Below, in pieces: positions 26,401 through 34,000 of a stretch of DNA of 37,903 bases. Every line of letters starts with the position of its first letter. Position 1 is the first letter of the stretch. Where the stretch lies: contig NZ_RDBR01000020.1 of NCBI RefSeq assembly GCF_009663775.1, forward strand, positions 1 through 37,903, written 5' to 3'. Under the pieces are notes generated by a model. That model was not told where the DNA came from. It searched no databases and saw nothing but the letters and a program-made list of their open reading frames with translations. The DNA comes from Lactobacillus sp. 0.1XD8-4. Its GTDB lineage: Bacteria; Bacillota; Bacilli; Lactobacillales; Lactobacillaceae. Made by a program: the position numbers and the translations under genes.

Positions 26401-29400
26401 AAGGTCAAGATATCAACACTAAGACAGGCGTGATGCCAGCCCCAGCTGAAGGTATCAAGAATAAGGATGACCTACCAGAGGGCACAACGTACACATGGAA
26501 AGATACTCCAGATGTAACAACTCCAGGCGATAAGCCGGCAACAGTTGTGGTAACTTACCCCGACGGTTCAAAGGATGAAGTACCGGTAACAATCCACGTG
26601 ACGAACCCATCAACCGACGCTGATAAGTACGCGCCACAAGGTCAACCAGTAACGACTGATCAAGGCGTTGTTCCTGATGCCAAGGAGGGAATTGCTAACC
26701 TTGGTGACCTTGGAACACCAATGCCGAAGATTGCTTGGGCTAACCCTGAACAAGTTAAAAATGATGTCCAAAACCCAGGTACTTACAAGGATGTTGTAAT
26801 CACGGTTACTTACCCCGATGGTTCACAAGATACAGTTAAGGTTGACTTGACGGTTACGGAGCCAACACCAACAATCAAGGACAGTGATACCTACGAACCA
26901 AGCTATCAGCCTGTTTCAACAACGGTTAATAACCCGGTTACAGCGACCCCAAGCTTTACCGAAAATGGTCAAGTGGTTTCAATAGAAAATGTTCCAGTGA
27001 AGAACTTTACTCTCGGTGAAAATGATCCTGCGGCTGGCGCAACGATTGATCCAACGACTGGGGTAGTAACGGTTGTCCCAGCTAAGAGTGGCAATTACAC
27101 CATCCCCGTGACGGTAACTTACGATGATGGTTCGGTTGACCACACGACGATTACGGTAAAAGTCACTAACGGTACAAAGGTTATTAACCCTGGGGATGAG
27201 GGCACAACGGACGATATGTTCAAGACCACTACCCGGAAGATTATCGTTAATAACCCTTATACTGGTAAGGAAGATGTAACTACCCAAAACGTTCAATTCC
27301 AACGTTCTAAGACAGTTGATGCCGTTACAGGCGAAACTATTAGCTACGGTAAGTGGACTGTCAAACCAGGTACCAGTGATGTATGGGCAAGCTTTGCGGC
27401 TCCAGAGTTTGCTGGCTACGTTCCCGAAACAACCAATATTCCTGCTGAAACTGTCACGGATAAAACGAAGGACGTCACGGTTATAATCAGTTACAACCCA
27501 ACCGATGCTACTAAGTACACGGCAGAAGGAGGAAATATCACAGTTGACAAGGGTCACAAGTTGACTGACGGCGATGCTGCTGATGCAATCGTAAATAAGG
27601 CCGACTTACCAGCTGGTACTAAGTACACTTGGAAAGAAGCACCAGACACTAGTGTGGTTGGTGAACGAACCGGTGTCGTTTCCGTAACCTATCCAGATGG
27701 GTCGGTTGATGAAGTGCCAGTAATGGTTCATATTACTGATGATGCCAACAAGTATACGCCAGAAGGACAGCCGATTACGATTAAGCAAGGTGAACCAGTT
27801 CCTAATCCAGCAGATGGGATTAAGAATAAGCCGGACTTACCAGCTGGTACTAAATACACCTGGGATGTTGCACCAGATCCAGCTAAGGTAGGGGAACAAC
27901 CAGTTGTTATTAATGTTACTTACCCCGATGGCTCTCAAGATCAGGTTCCAACAACTGTCATCGTTACTGAACCAACAATACCGACACCAGATAAGACGGA
28001 TGCGGACAAATACGATCCAGAAGGCCAAGTAGTTACAGTCAATAAGGGTGAACAACTTCCCGCTGCTAGTGAAGGAATTGCTAATAAGGAGGACCTTCCA
28101 CAAGGTACTAAGTATGAATGGAAGACGCCAGTTGACACTACTACGTCAGGCGACAAACCAGCCGTCATCACGGTTACCTATCCAGATGGGTCGGTTGATG
28201 AAGTGCCAACAACCGTTCATGTCAACTTGACTGATGCCGATAAGTACAGTCCAGAAGGTCAAAATATCGAAGTTAATAAAGGTACGCAGGTCCCAGACGC
28301 CTCAACGGCTATCACTAATGTACCTGACCTACCAAAGAACACGACTTATACTTGGGAAACAACCCCTGACACAAATAAAGTTGGCGAACAGCCAGCGGTC
28401 GTTGTTGTAACTTACCCCGATGGATCAAAAGACACTGTACCAGTAATTATCACGGTTAAGAATCCAACAACACCAACACCAGATAAGACGGATGCGGACA
28501 AGAATGATCCACGTGGCGGTACGATTGAGGCCACGCTTGGTGAAAACTTGGCTAACAAGGCTAGTGAGGGAATTATCAATAAGAACGAACTCACGAATGT
28601 CAAGAGCTACACTTGGACTAATGGTACGCCATCAACCACAATTACTGGTTTGACGATGCAATCAGTCACGGTAACTTACAATGATGGTTCAACAGATGTT
28701 GTTCCAGTCTATGTCAATGTTACAAGCGATGCCGATAAGTATAGCCCTGAACCTGCTGTTGTGACGGTTAAGCCAGGCAAAATGCCAGATCCGGCTGATG
28801 GAATCAAGAATAAGAATGAGCTGCCAGATGGCACTAAGTATAGCTGGAAGGTACCGGTTGATACGACTACACCAGGTGATAAACCAGCAGTTGTCGTTGT
28901 GACCTATCCAGATGGCTCGAAAGACGAAGTGCCAACTGTAGTTCACGTAACGAAACCGACCGATGCGGATGAAAATACGCCAATTACTCAGCCAATCCAT
29001 ACGGTCAAGGGTCAAGTGCCAGATCCAACTGACGGGATTAAAAATATTAAGGACTTACCATCGGGCACAAAGGTTAATTGGACAGACCCCGATAAGGTTG
29101 CCCAAGATGTTAACACAACTGGTGATCACGATGAAACGGTCGTTGTCACTTACCCCGATGGTTCAAAGGACACGGTCACCGTTACGGTTAAGGTTACGGA
29201 TGATATTAAGCCAATGCCGTATGATAAGGATAATGCCGCGATGAATAGCACGGTTACGCGGACAATTACCGTGATTAATCCAGACGGGACGAAGAACATC
29301 GCTACTCAGACTGCTAAATTCACTCGTGACGGTGTTGAAATCAATGGTGTAGCGCACTACAATGCATGGCAGCCAGCTACCCAAACCTTATCGGCAGTAA

Positions 29401-30506
29401 CGATTAACCAAATCAAGGGTTACACCGCCAAGGTTAGTGGGGATGCTGGTGAAGTGACCGTCAATGGTGATAGTGCTGATATGACGGTTGAGATTAGCTA
29501 CCAAGCTAACCAACCGGTTGGTCAAGAGATTACTACTAACAAAGGTCAATTACCAGCTCCGGGCGATGGCATTAAGAATAAGGATGACTTACCAGATGGC
29601 ACTAAGTATGAATGGAAAGACACGCCCGATGTAGATACCACTGGTGATAAGACGGCGACAGTTGTAGTTACTACTCCTGATGGAACAAAGACGGACGTGA
29701 CGGTTACGATCCATGTCCAACCAACTGATGCTGATAAGTACACTCCCGAAACTCAGCCGGTTATAACGCCAAATGGTCAAGTTCCTAATGCTGATACAAC
29801 GATTAAGAACCTCGGTGCCTTACCAAGCGGTACTAAGGTTGACTGGGCTGATCCTGATAAGGTTGCTCAGGATGTCAAACATGATGGTACGCATTCTGAA
29901 ACAGTCGTTGTCACCTATCCTGATGGTTCAAAGGATGTGGTAACAGTAACTGTTAAAGCTGTTACGCCACAAGGACAAGGTATTTCAACAAACCAAGGCC
30001 AGTTGCCAAATCCAGCAGATGCAATTAAGAATAAGGATCAGTTGCCAGAAGGAACTAAATACGTTTGGAAACAAGCTCCAGATGTAAATACCCTTGGTGA
30101 CCATACTGGGGTTGTTGAAGTCATCTTCCCAGATGGTGCAACCTATGATGTTACTGTTCAAGTTCATGTCCTTGCGGGCGCTAACTCGAATGGTGATAGC
30201 AATGAGAATGGCGGGATGAATAGCGGTGCTAGTGGCGCTGGTACAGGTGTAAATAATGGAAATAGCACGAATAGTGGAGACGCCAATTTGAATACCGGCA
30301 CTGCGGCAAACGTAAATAACGGTCAACTCAGTGCTGGCAATTCTGCCGCTACGAATAACAACGGCAGTCAGCAAGCAACGAAGAAGTTACCACAAACTGG
30401 TAATGATTTATCTAAGCTAAGCGCATTAGCTGGCTTGAGTCTTGCTTCTCTTGCAGGCATCTTGGGCTTTGCGGGTCATGATAAGAAACGTAAGGCTGAT
30501 AAGTAA
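23445..30506 (+). CDS. C-terminal fragment of gene 3: beta-helix-like domain, Rib array and LPQTG anchor
   Basis: This 2353-codon frame lacks a signal peptide and any ribosome-binding site at its formal TTG start. In the true alignment it continues directly from the fragment above. It contains the rest of the N-terminal domain, including the single cysteine I noticed (23568-23570, YGLLC) and the conserved NTKMDTTGFRALAPIE block. The HQTT module, about 15 Rib units with YPDG or YNDG motifs, two Muc_B2-like domains and the sorting signal follow. There is no further lesion in over 7 kb. Confidence 0.7.
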   Translation: MKMGARYIYLTNNTETNNNHWNITFDGLSNIQAQNTQYGLLCIQANDPSKGSINFKNVNVNATTLNAGYGDGAVNVTFSGNNVLKGELTSNNSLVQANNLEIKDGTTTVTLTATNATSATSFSVAGNAIIDSNAKLNITSNADNVAGITFTAGAGSQTIDNATIGVLRLKPNAQATMDLGAGVSMAVMRASDIDLQNGSQLDVNTKMDTTGFRALAPIEIDSTQNDVMDSTVRIAKDAKLSIIRSGVAKSDSPLLSMGPNDGLGNNYHLLVDGGSLDLQDSANSDLWPSTATSSNYSSGWPGILTTWGTSSTNQVQFTNPKLVNIVRTNVTSRGSYLIHLDSAGSRKSSLQINSADSEYITPITMRTAGSTEPTTWNIKYLSNVSQGGDWAYSFQKLTDNSTNYYNYGSEYMNHAENVPVRGNNEVILATVPSDTGYNRFSGGNYIDNNGNKVSLLDGQSKASQALNNFINHFSWWNGSGVTFGSELQQKNEYQPTYEGTQVKQGQEVTTKAPSFKNADNQDVDAPKGVEFALGANEPAWVKSISDKGAITVAPTSQTNVGLYNIPVKVTYSDGTIDNVVAPIYVGDATHTIEFGNRGAVAVTTNVLLLHQTTAQSMNVDANQTVKEFDVYTPDSNDPTVLNTTPEKFIYKDGQFIDGVKNLGGRDLVKWNGEFSTVTSPVTLSTPKNGNITITFSENTLPVSLGIFTANYKVNTNISTTLVGAVLNENAKLTISKGETPDSTQLKSLVDNSKLDTLPSSIKAISYELVPGTDTNKVGKQDLAIRIIFNDKDINGNNTYLDLAPVKDGLEVIQDKTDAEQNDPEGQDITTNLNQVPVAKNGIKNITSLTNVQSIAWSDEAQVKNDVKTAGTYNEAITVTYNDGSKDTVEIKLTVIDNRTDAEKYAPEGNPITITKGDKVPDPAEGIKNKGDLPAGTNYTWDVAPDPEKVGKQTVVVNVKYPDGSQDKVTTTVTVIEPADADKYAPEGQDINTKTGVMPAPAEGIKNKDDLPEGTTYTWKDTPDVTTPGDKPATVVVTYPDGSKDEVPVTIHVTNPSTDADKYAPQGQPVTTDQGVVPDAKEGIANLGDLGTPMPKIAWANPEQVKNDVQNPGTYKDVVITVTYPDGSQDTVKVDLTVTEPTPTIKDSDTYEPSYQPVSTTVNNPVTATPSFTENGQVVSIENVPVKNFTLGENDPAAGATIDPTTGVVTVVPAKSGNYTIPVTVTYDDGSVDHTTITVKVTNGTKVINPGDEGTTDDMFKTTTRKIIVNNPYTGKEDVTTQNVQFQRSKTVDAVTGETISYGKWTVKPGTSDVWASFAAPEFAGYVPETTNIPAETVTDKTKDVTVIISYNPTDATKYTAEGGNITVDKGHKLTDGDAADAIVNKADLPAGTKYTWKEAPDTSVVGERTGVVSVTYPDGSVDEVPVMVHITDDANKYTPEGQPITIKQGEPVPNPADGIKNKPDLPAGTKYTWDVAPDPAKVGEQPVVINVTYPDGSQDQVPTTVIVTEPTIPTPDKTDADKYDPEGQVVTVNKGEQLPAASEGIANKEDLPQGTKYEWKTPVDTTTSGDKPAVITVTYPDGSVDEVPTTVHVNLTDADKYSPEGQNIEVNKGTQVPDASTAITNVPDLPKNTTYTWETTPDTNKVGEQPAVVVVTYPDGSKDTVPVIITVKNPTTPTPDKTDADKNDPRGGTIEATLGENLANKASEGIINKNELTNVKSYTWTNGTPSTTITGLTMQSVTVTYNDGSTDVVPVYVNVTSDADKYSPEPAVVTVKPGKMPDPADGIKNKNELPDGTKYSWKVPVDTTTPGDKPAVVVVTYPDGSKDEVPTVVHVTKPTDADENTPITQPIHTVKGQVPDPTDGIKNIKDLPSGTKVNWTDPDKVAQDVNTTGDHDETVVVTYPDGSKDTVTVTVKVTDDIKPMPYDKDNAAMNSTVTRTITVINPDGTKNIATQTAKFTRDGVEINGVAHYNAWQPATQTLSAVTINQIKGYTAKVSGDAGEVTVNGDSADMTVEISYQANQPVGQEITTNKGQLPAPGDGIKNKDDLPDGTKYEWKDTPDVDTTGDKTATVVVTTPDGTKTDVTVTIHVQPTDADKYTPETQPVITPNGQVPNADTTIKNLGALPSGTKVDWADPDKVAQDVKHDGTHSETVVVTYPDGSKDVVTVTVKAVTPQGQGISTNQGQLPNPADAIKNKDQLPEGTKYVWKQAPDVNTLGDHTGVVEVIFPDGATYDVTVQVHVLAGANSNGDSNENGGMNSGASGAGTGVNNGNSTNSGDANLNTGTAANVNNGQLSAGNSAATNNNGSQQATKKLPQTGNDLSKLSALAGLSLASLAGILGFAGHDKKRKADK
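25891..30177 (+). repeat. Array of about 15 Rib/alpha-like repeats with two Muc_B2 insertions in gene 3
   Basis: Units are about 78-88 codons, starting DADKY(T/A/S)PEG and running through GIKNKxDLP, a conserved Trp and YPDGS. Five units precede the first Muc_B2 domain (27185-27510), seven lie between the two, and three follow the second (29199-29518). They are diverged in DNA sequence, unlike the recent pair in gene 1. Rib repeats are known as extended stalk domains of Gram-positive surface proteins. Confidence 0.8.
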
Positions 30507-30547
30507 TTAAAGTTGACTGATTCCCCCTCAGAGTTCAGCTTAGTTAT
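30503..30547 (+). promoter_or_regulatory. 3' hairpin with a C5 loop overlapping the gene 3 stop codon
   Basis: AGTTGA (30511-30516) pairs with TCAGCT (30535-30540). Pairing continues down over the stop codon with one bulged A. The upper stem is CTGA/TCAG (30517-30520 with 30528-30531), with a 3-nt bulge (30532-30534) and loop TTCCCCC (30521-30527). The layout matches gene 1, and one upper-stem pair differs compensatorily (T-A in gene 1, C-G here). Confidence 0.6.
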
Positions 30548-30562
30548 TATGATGCCGAATAG

Positions 30563-30608
30563 AAAGAGCGTGAATACTCATTAAAATGTGAGTGTTCGCG
30601 CTCTTTTT
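30563..30608 (+). terminator. Rho-independent terminator of gene 3
   Basis: An 18-bp stem (30563-30580 with 30589-30606, two G-U pairs) with an 8-nt loop and a T run to 30608. Confidence 0.9.
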
Positions 30609-30793
30609 ATATGGCTATAAGTCAATCTATTTACTTAAATGCAGATAGGGAAAATAATCAAAAACTAAAATTAATTGGAAGCGATTTTAATATGTGAATC
30701 TCTTTCAATGGTTGGTGTATCGTTGAAAGCTATACGTGCAGAAATTTTAATCTTTGATAAGTCAATTCAACAAATGTTAGTTATAAATCGAAT

Positions 30794-30824
30794 GAAGATT
30801 TTTTCATGTGTTCAAAAAATCTTC
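30794..30824. repeat. Perfect 11-bp inverted repeat upstream of gene 4
   Basis: GAAGATTTTTT (30794-30804) and AAAAAATCTTC (30814-30824) flank a 9-nt loop. No T run follows on either strand, so it is not an ordinary terminator. It could be a regulator binding site or a cruciform-forming element. Confidence 0.7.
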
Positions 30825-30932
30825 TAAAAAAGTATTATTTTAAATAAACAATAAACGTTGATATGACAAGTGTTTATCACTAATTAACCGAATTGCCATA
30901 AAAGACTTATGGAAAATACTTAGCAAATAAGG

Positions 30933-30960
30933 TTGCCTTTTTTATTAGAAACTATATATT
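30933..30960 (+). promoter_or_regulatory. Candidate promoter of adhesin gene 4
   Basis: TTGCCT (30933-30938, four of six consensus bases) and TATATT (30955-30960, five of six) are separated by 16 bp. Transcription would start near 30967, giving a leader of about 75 nt. Confidence 0.5.
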
Positions 30961-30971
30961 AGTATGTGTAA

Positions 30972-30997
30972 ACAAATTATGTGCACTGCTAATTTGT
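30972..30997. repeat. Inverted repeat at the predicted 5' end of the gene 4 transcript
   Basis: ACAAATTA (30972-30979) and TAATTTGT (30990-30997) flank a 10-nt spacer that itself contains the palindrome GTGCAC (30981-30986). Its place just after the candidate start site fits an operator or a 5' stabilising hairpin. Confidence 0.55.
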
Positions 30998-31024
30998 ATT
31001 AATTATTCGTCAATCTAGTCTATT

Positions 31025-31032
31025 AAGGGGGA
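31025..31032 (+). promoter_or_regulatory. Ribosome-binding site of adhesin gene 4
   Basis: AAGGGGGA lies 9 bases before the ATG at 31042. TTAAGGGG (31023-31030) is exactly complementary to CCCCTTAA (22515-22522) in the loop of the gene 2 3' hairpin. Confidence 0.8.
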
Positions 31033-31041
31033 CGTAAATTT

Positions 31042-34000
31042 ATGTTATCGCATAATAACTGGGAAGAACAAATAAAGAAATATGAACCCAAAAAGCAACG
31101 TTTCACCATCAAGAAGTTATCTGTTGGTGTAGCGTCTGTTTTACTTGGTGTGACATTTGCTGCAGGTACAGCCTCAGCAGATACAACGACTGCTAATGCT
31201 GACTCTGCTTCTGGGGACGGCTCAGCAGAACAAACCGATCATAACCTTACTGTTAATTCAGCAAGCACTTCTACTTTGAAGTCTGCTACCGCTGCTAGCC
31301 AAAGCAACAGTGCATCAGCTGCTGTACAAAATCCAGCAGGTGATATTAAGGCGCAAGCAGCCAACGATTACGAAGCTGCTGTTAGTGCTGCTGTAGCTAA
31401 TGCTTCAAGCAATGTTGCTAGTGACGCTGCTCAAAACAACAGTGCATCATCAGCACAAAGCTCATCAGCTGCTGACTCAAGCGCCCAAGCAAGTGCTGTT
31501 AAGTCAACTGCAACTCAAGCATTTGATGTTAAGTCCGTTGCTGCCAATAACTTCAACTATGCGAGTGTATTTGCAAGTTTAGCAGCAATGCAACAAGCAA
31601 ATAATGACAATGCTGCTCAGCCATCAGCTGCTAGTTCAACAGCAAACGATGAATACAGTAACTACAAGACTGTTACTGACTGGAATGGTCTCCAAAATGC
31701 CATTTCAAGTGGTGCTCAAGGTGTAAATATTAAAGGGACCATTAATCCGGGCTGGTTTGGTACTGGTGATTTAAACATTAATGGTAGCTTTACTATCCAT
31801 GGTGTTGAGGGTGCCGTATTAAATCTTGGCCAAAACAAGATTATTAATAATGGTCAATTGACCCTTGCAGATGTTACTATTAATGGTTCTGTAATGGGTA
31901 ACGGTACCGTTAATATTAAGGGTACTGTTAACTCTAATGCTGATGCATCTAATTCTGCAATCACTGGTCGCAGTACTGACTGGTTAAAACAAAATCTTGA
32001 CTCAGCTATTGGGACTACGAACGGTGGCGGTGGTTATGGATTCAGATGGACTGGTGATAATAATATCGGTTGGTCCACTAGTGATTGGTACACCGCAAAC
32101 TTTACTGCTTCTAAGGTAAATGTAGAACAGGGTGCTACATTAAATATTAACCGTTCCGTTACAGGTGACGGTATCGATTTGATTAATGGAGCTAGCACCT
32201 TTGTTGATGATGGAACTACATTTGGTAGTACTAAACAAATTAATGAGAATGGTACTTTAAATGTTGGTATTAACAGTAAATTAAACATTAATTTGAAAAA
32301 TGCTTCTGGTTTGACTCGAGCAAACGAACAAGCTGTTAGCTTTGATAATGCCGTTTCAGGTGTTCGTGCTATTGATAATGGGCATATTTTAACAGGTGAT
32401 AGTGCTCAAGTAACAATTAATGCTGGACATGGACGTGCTATCAATTTTGATGAACCTTTTGGTGGTAAAAGTAGTGTTGAGCCTGGTTCTAATCCTATGA
32501 CTGCTTGGTATAATAACCGTAATGCTAGTCGTAATAAAAATTACGCTCAAACTTCAAATAATACTATTGTATTAGGCGATTCTACTCAATTAAGTATTAC
32601 TGGTCGTGACGGTATCTTAATGGGAAACCGTTCTAAGTTTGTAACCGGGAATCACAGTGTTGTTAAAATTGATAGTGTAGGTAATGGAGCCGGTCTTCTT
32701 GGCGATGCATTTAGTACGGTTATCGTATCACCTCAATCTCAATTGCTTTTAACATCTAATGGTAAGGATAAATCTGGTCACTTCTCTGGTGGTAACTTCA
32801 TCGGATTAGGAGAAAATGGACAATTCCGTGTTGAACACGATGCCACATTTAGATATAGACTCATTAATCGTGGTGGTTCTGGTAATGTTTATGACGATAA
32901 TATGAACATTATCTCAATAAACCCTGATTCTCATCCAGAAGTTTACGTTGGAAATAATGCAACTTTTGATGGTCAAAGTGATTATACAGACTTCTATGGG
33001 GAAATCTTTGCGTTTCCATTAGGATCAACAAGTACTGTTTTCCAAATTGATGGTGCTAAGTATGTTAACTGGGAAAAGAATGCCCTTGTAACAGGTCACG
33101 ATCATCAAGGTAATTTGTATTACTCAATGGGTAATGGCTTGATTGATGCTACTGGTCAGTCCTATTATGTCTTCAAATGGAATAATGGAAATCTTAATGA
33201 TGGGAATATTACATTTAAAGATGGCTCAGCTGAGCAAATTGAAAGTTCAATTAAGGGCTTTATTAATTCCTCAGATAAATGGTGGTCTGGTATTACAGGA
33301 TTAGCAACGAAATACAGTCAAAGTGGAAACTTGTCTGAATGGCCAGGACATGTTGTTTCTGGAAGTGATATCCAAGGTGTAAATACAATTGATCACAAGA
33401 CGGGAACGCCAGCTAATAAGTTTTCTGCATCGGCTTCGAATGATACTGGTTTTGACCCATTAAACTCACAGCGTCTAGTGCTAGTCGCATCTACTATCCC
33501 AACTCAAGAAGATACTACAAAGCAAGAAGTTGAAGATTATAACGTTAAAATTATTTACGATGAAAACCTTCAACCTGGCCAGGTTCAACTTGTTCAACAG
33601 GGTGTTAAGGGATTAAAGCGTACAACAACTACTACTTATTACAATGTTGATCCTTCAACTGGTAAAAAGACCCTTGATACTTCTAAAGGAGACAACGGTG
33701 TATCTACCAAGACTACTGTCCTTAATGAAGCTCAAGACGAAATCATTCACATTGGTAAGCAAAAAGCTACAATCAATTACTTAAAACAAGATGGTAGCCA
33801 AGATCCAACTCCAATTACTGATAACGGTCAAGCAATTGTAGGTACTGTAGAAGGTAATCCAGTCAAGACAGATGCAGCGGGTAACGTTGAATTTGATGCA
33901 GATGGTAATGCGACTGCTAATACCATTGATTACACTAACTATAGTAATGACCTTTCAAATGCTAAAAAGAATGCTGAAGGTTACAAATACAATGAAGCCG

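Larger units (their letters stand above)
22774..30506 (+). pseudogene. Giant LPXTG adhesin rich in Rib repeats, split by a one-base frameshift (gene 3, full extent)
   Basis: Restoring one base near 23386-23388 gives a continuous protein of about 2577 residues. It has a signal peptide (FAIKKLTIGVASVLIG), a Ser/Thr-rich linker and a beta-helix-like domain (about 23257-24915) ending in SWWNGSGV with WW at 24867-24872. Then come a Rib-like unit, one unassigned HQTT module (25210-25890) and about 15 Rib units. These are interrupted by two Muc_B2-like domains (27185-27510 and 29199-29518). After a Gly/Asn/Ser linker comes LPQTG (30387-30401) with its anchor and KKRKADK tail. It is closest to gene 2 in the N-terminal half and shares 3'-flanking sequence with genes 1 and 2. 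As sequenced, only a short secreted peptide would be made, so no anchored adhesin. Confidence 0.85.
30609..31041 (+). other. Intergenic leader region of gene 4
   Basis: The region has no gene on either strand that I can support. It contains a perfect 11-bp inverted repeat (30794-30824), a candidate promoter (30933-30960), a second inverted repeat at the predicted 5' end of the mRNA (30972-30997) and the ribosome-binding site. It is AT-rich throughout. Confidence 0.55.

Noticed and set aside
30794-30824. Rho-independent terminator
   Set aside because: The inverted repeat is perfect, but the bases after it are TAAAAAAG on the plus strand and not a T run on the minus strand either.
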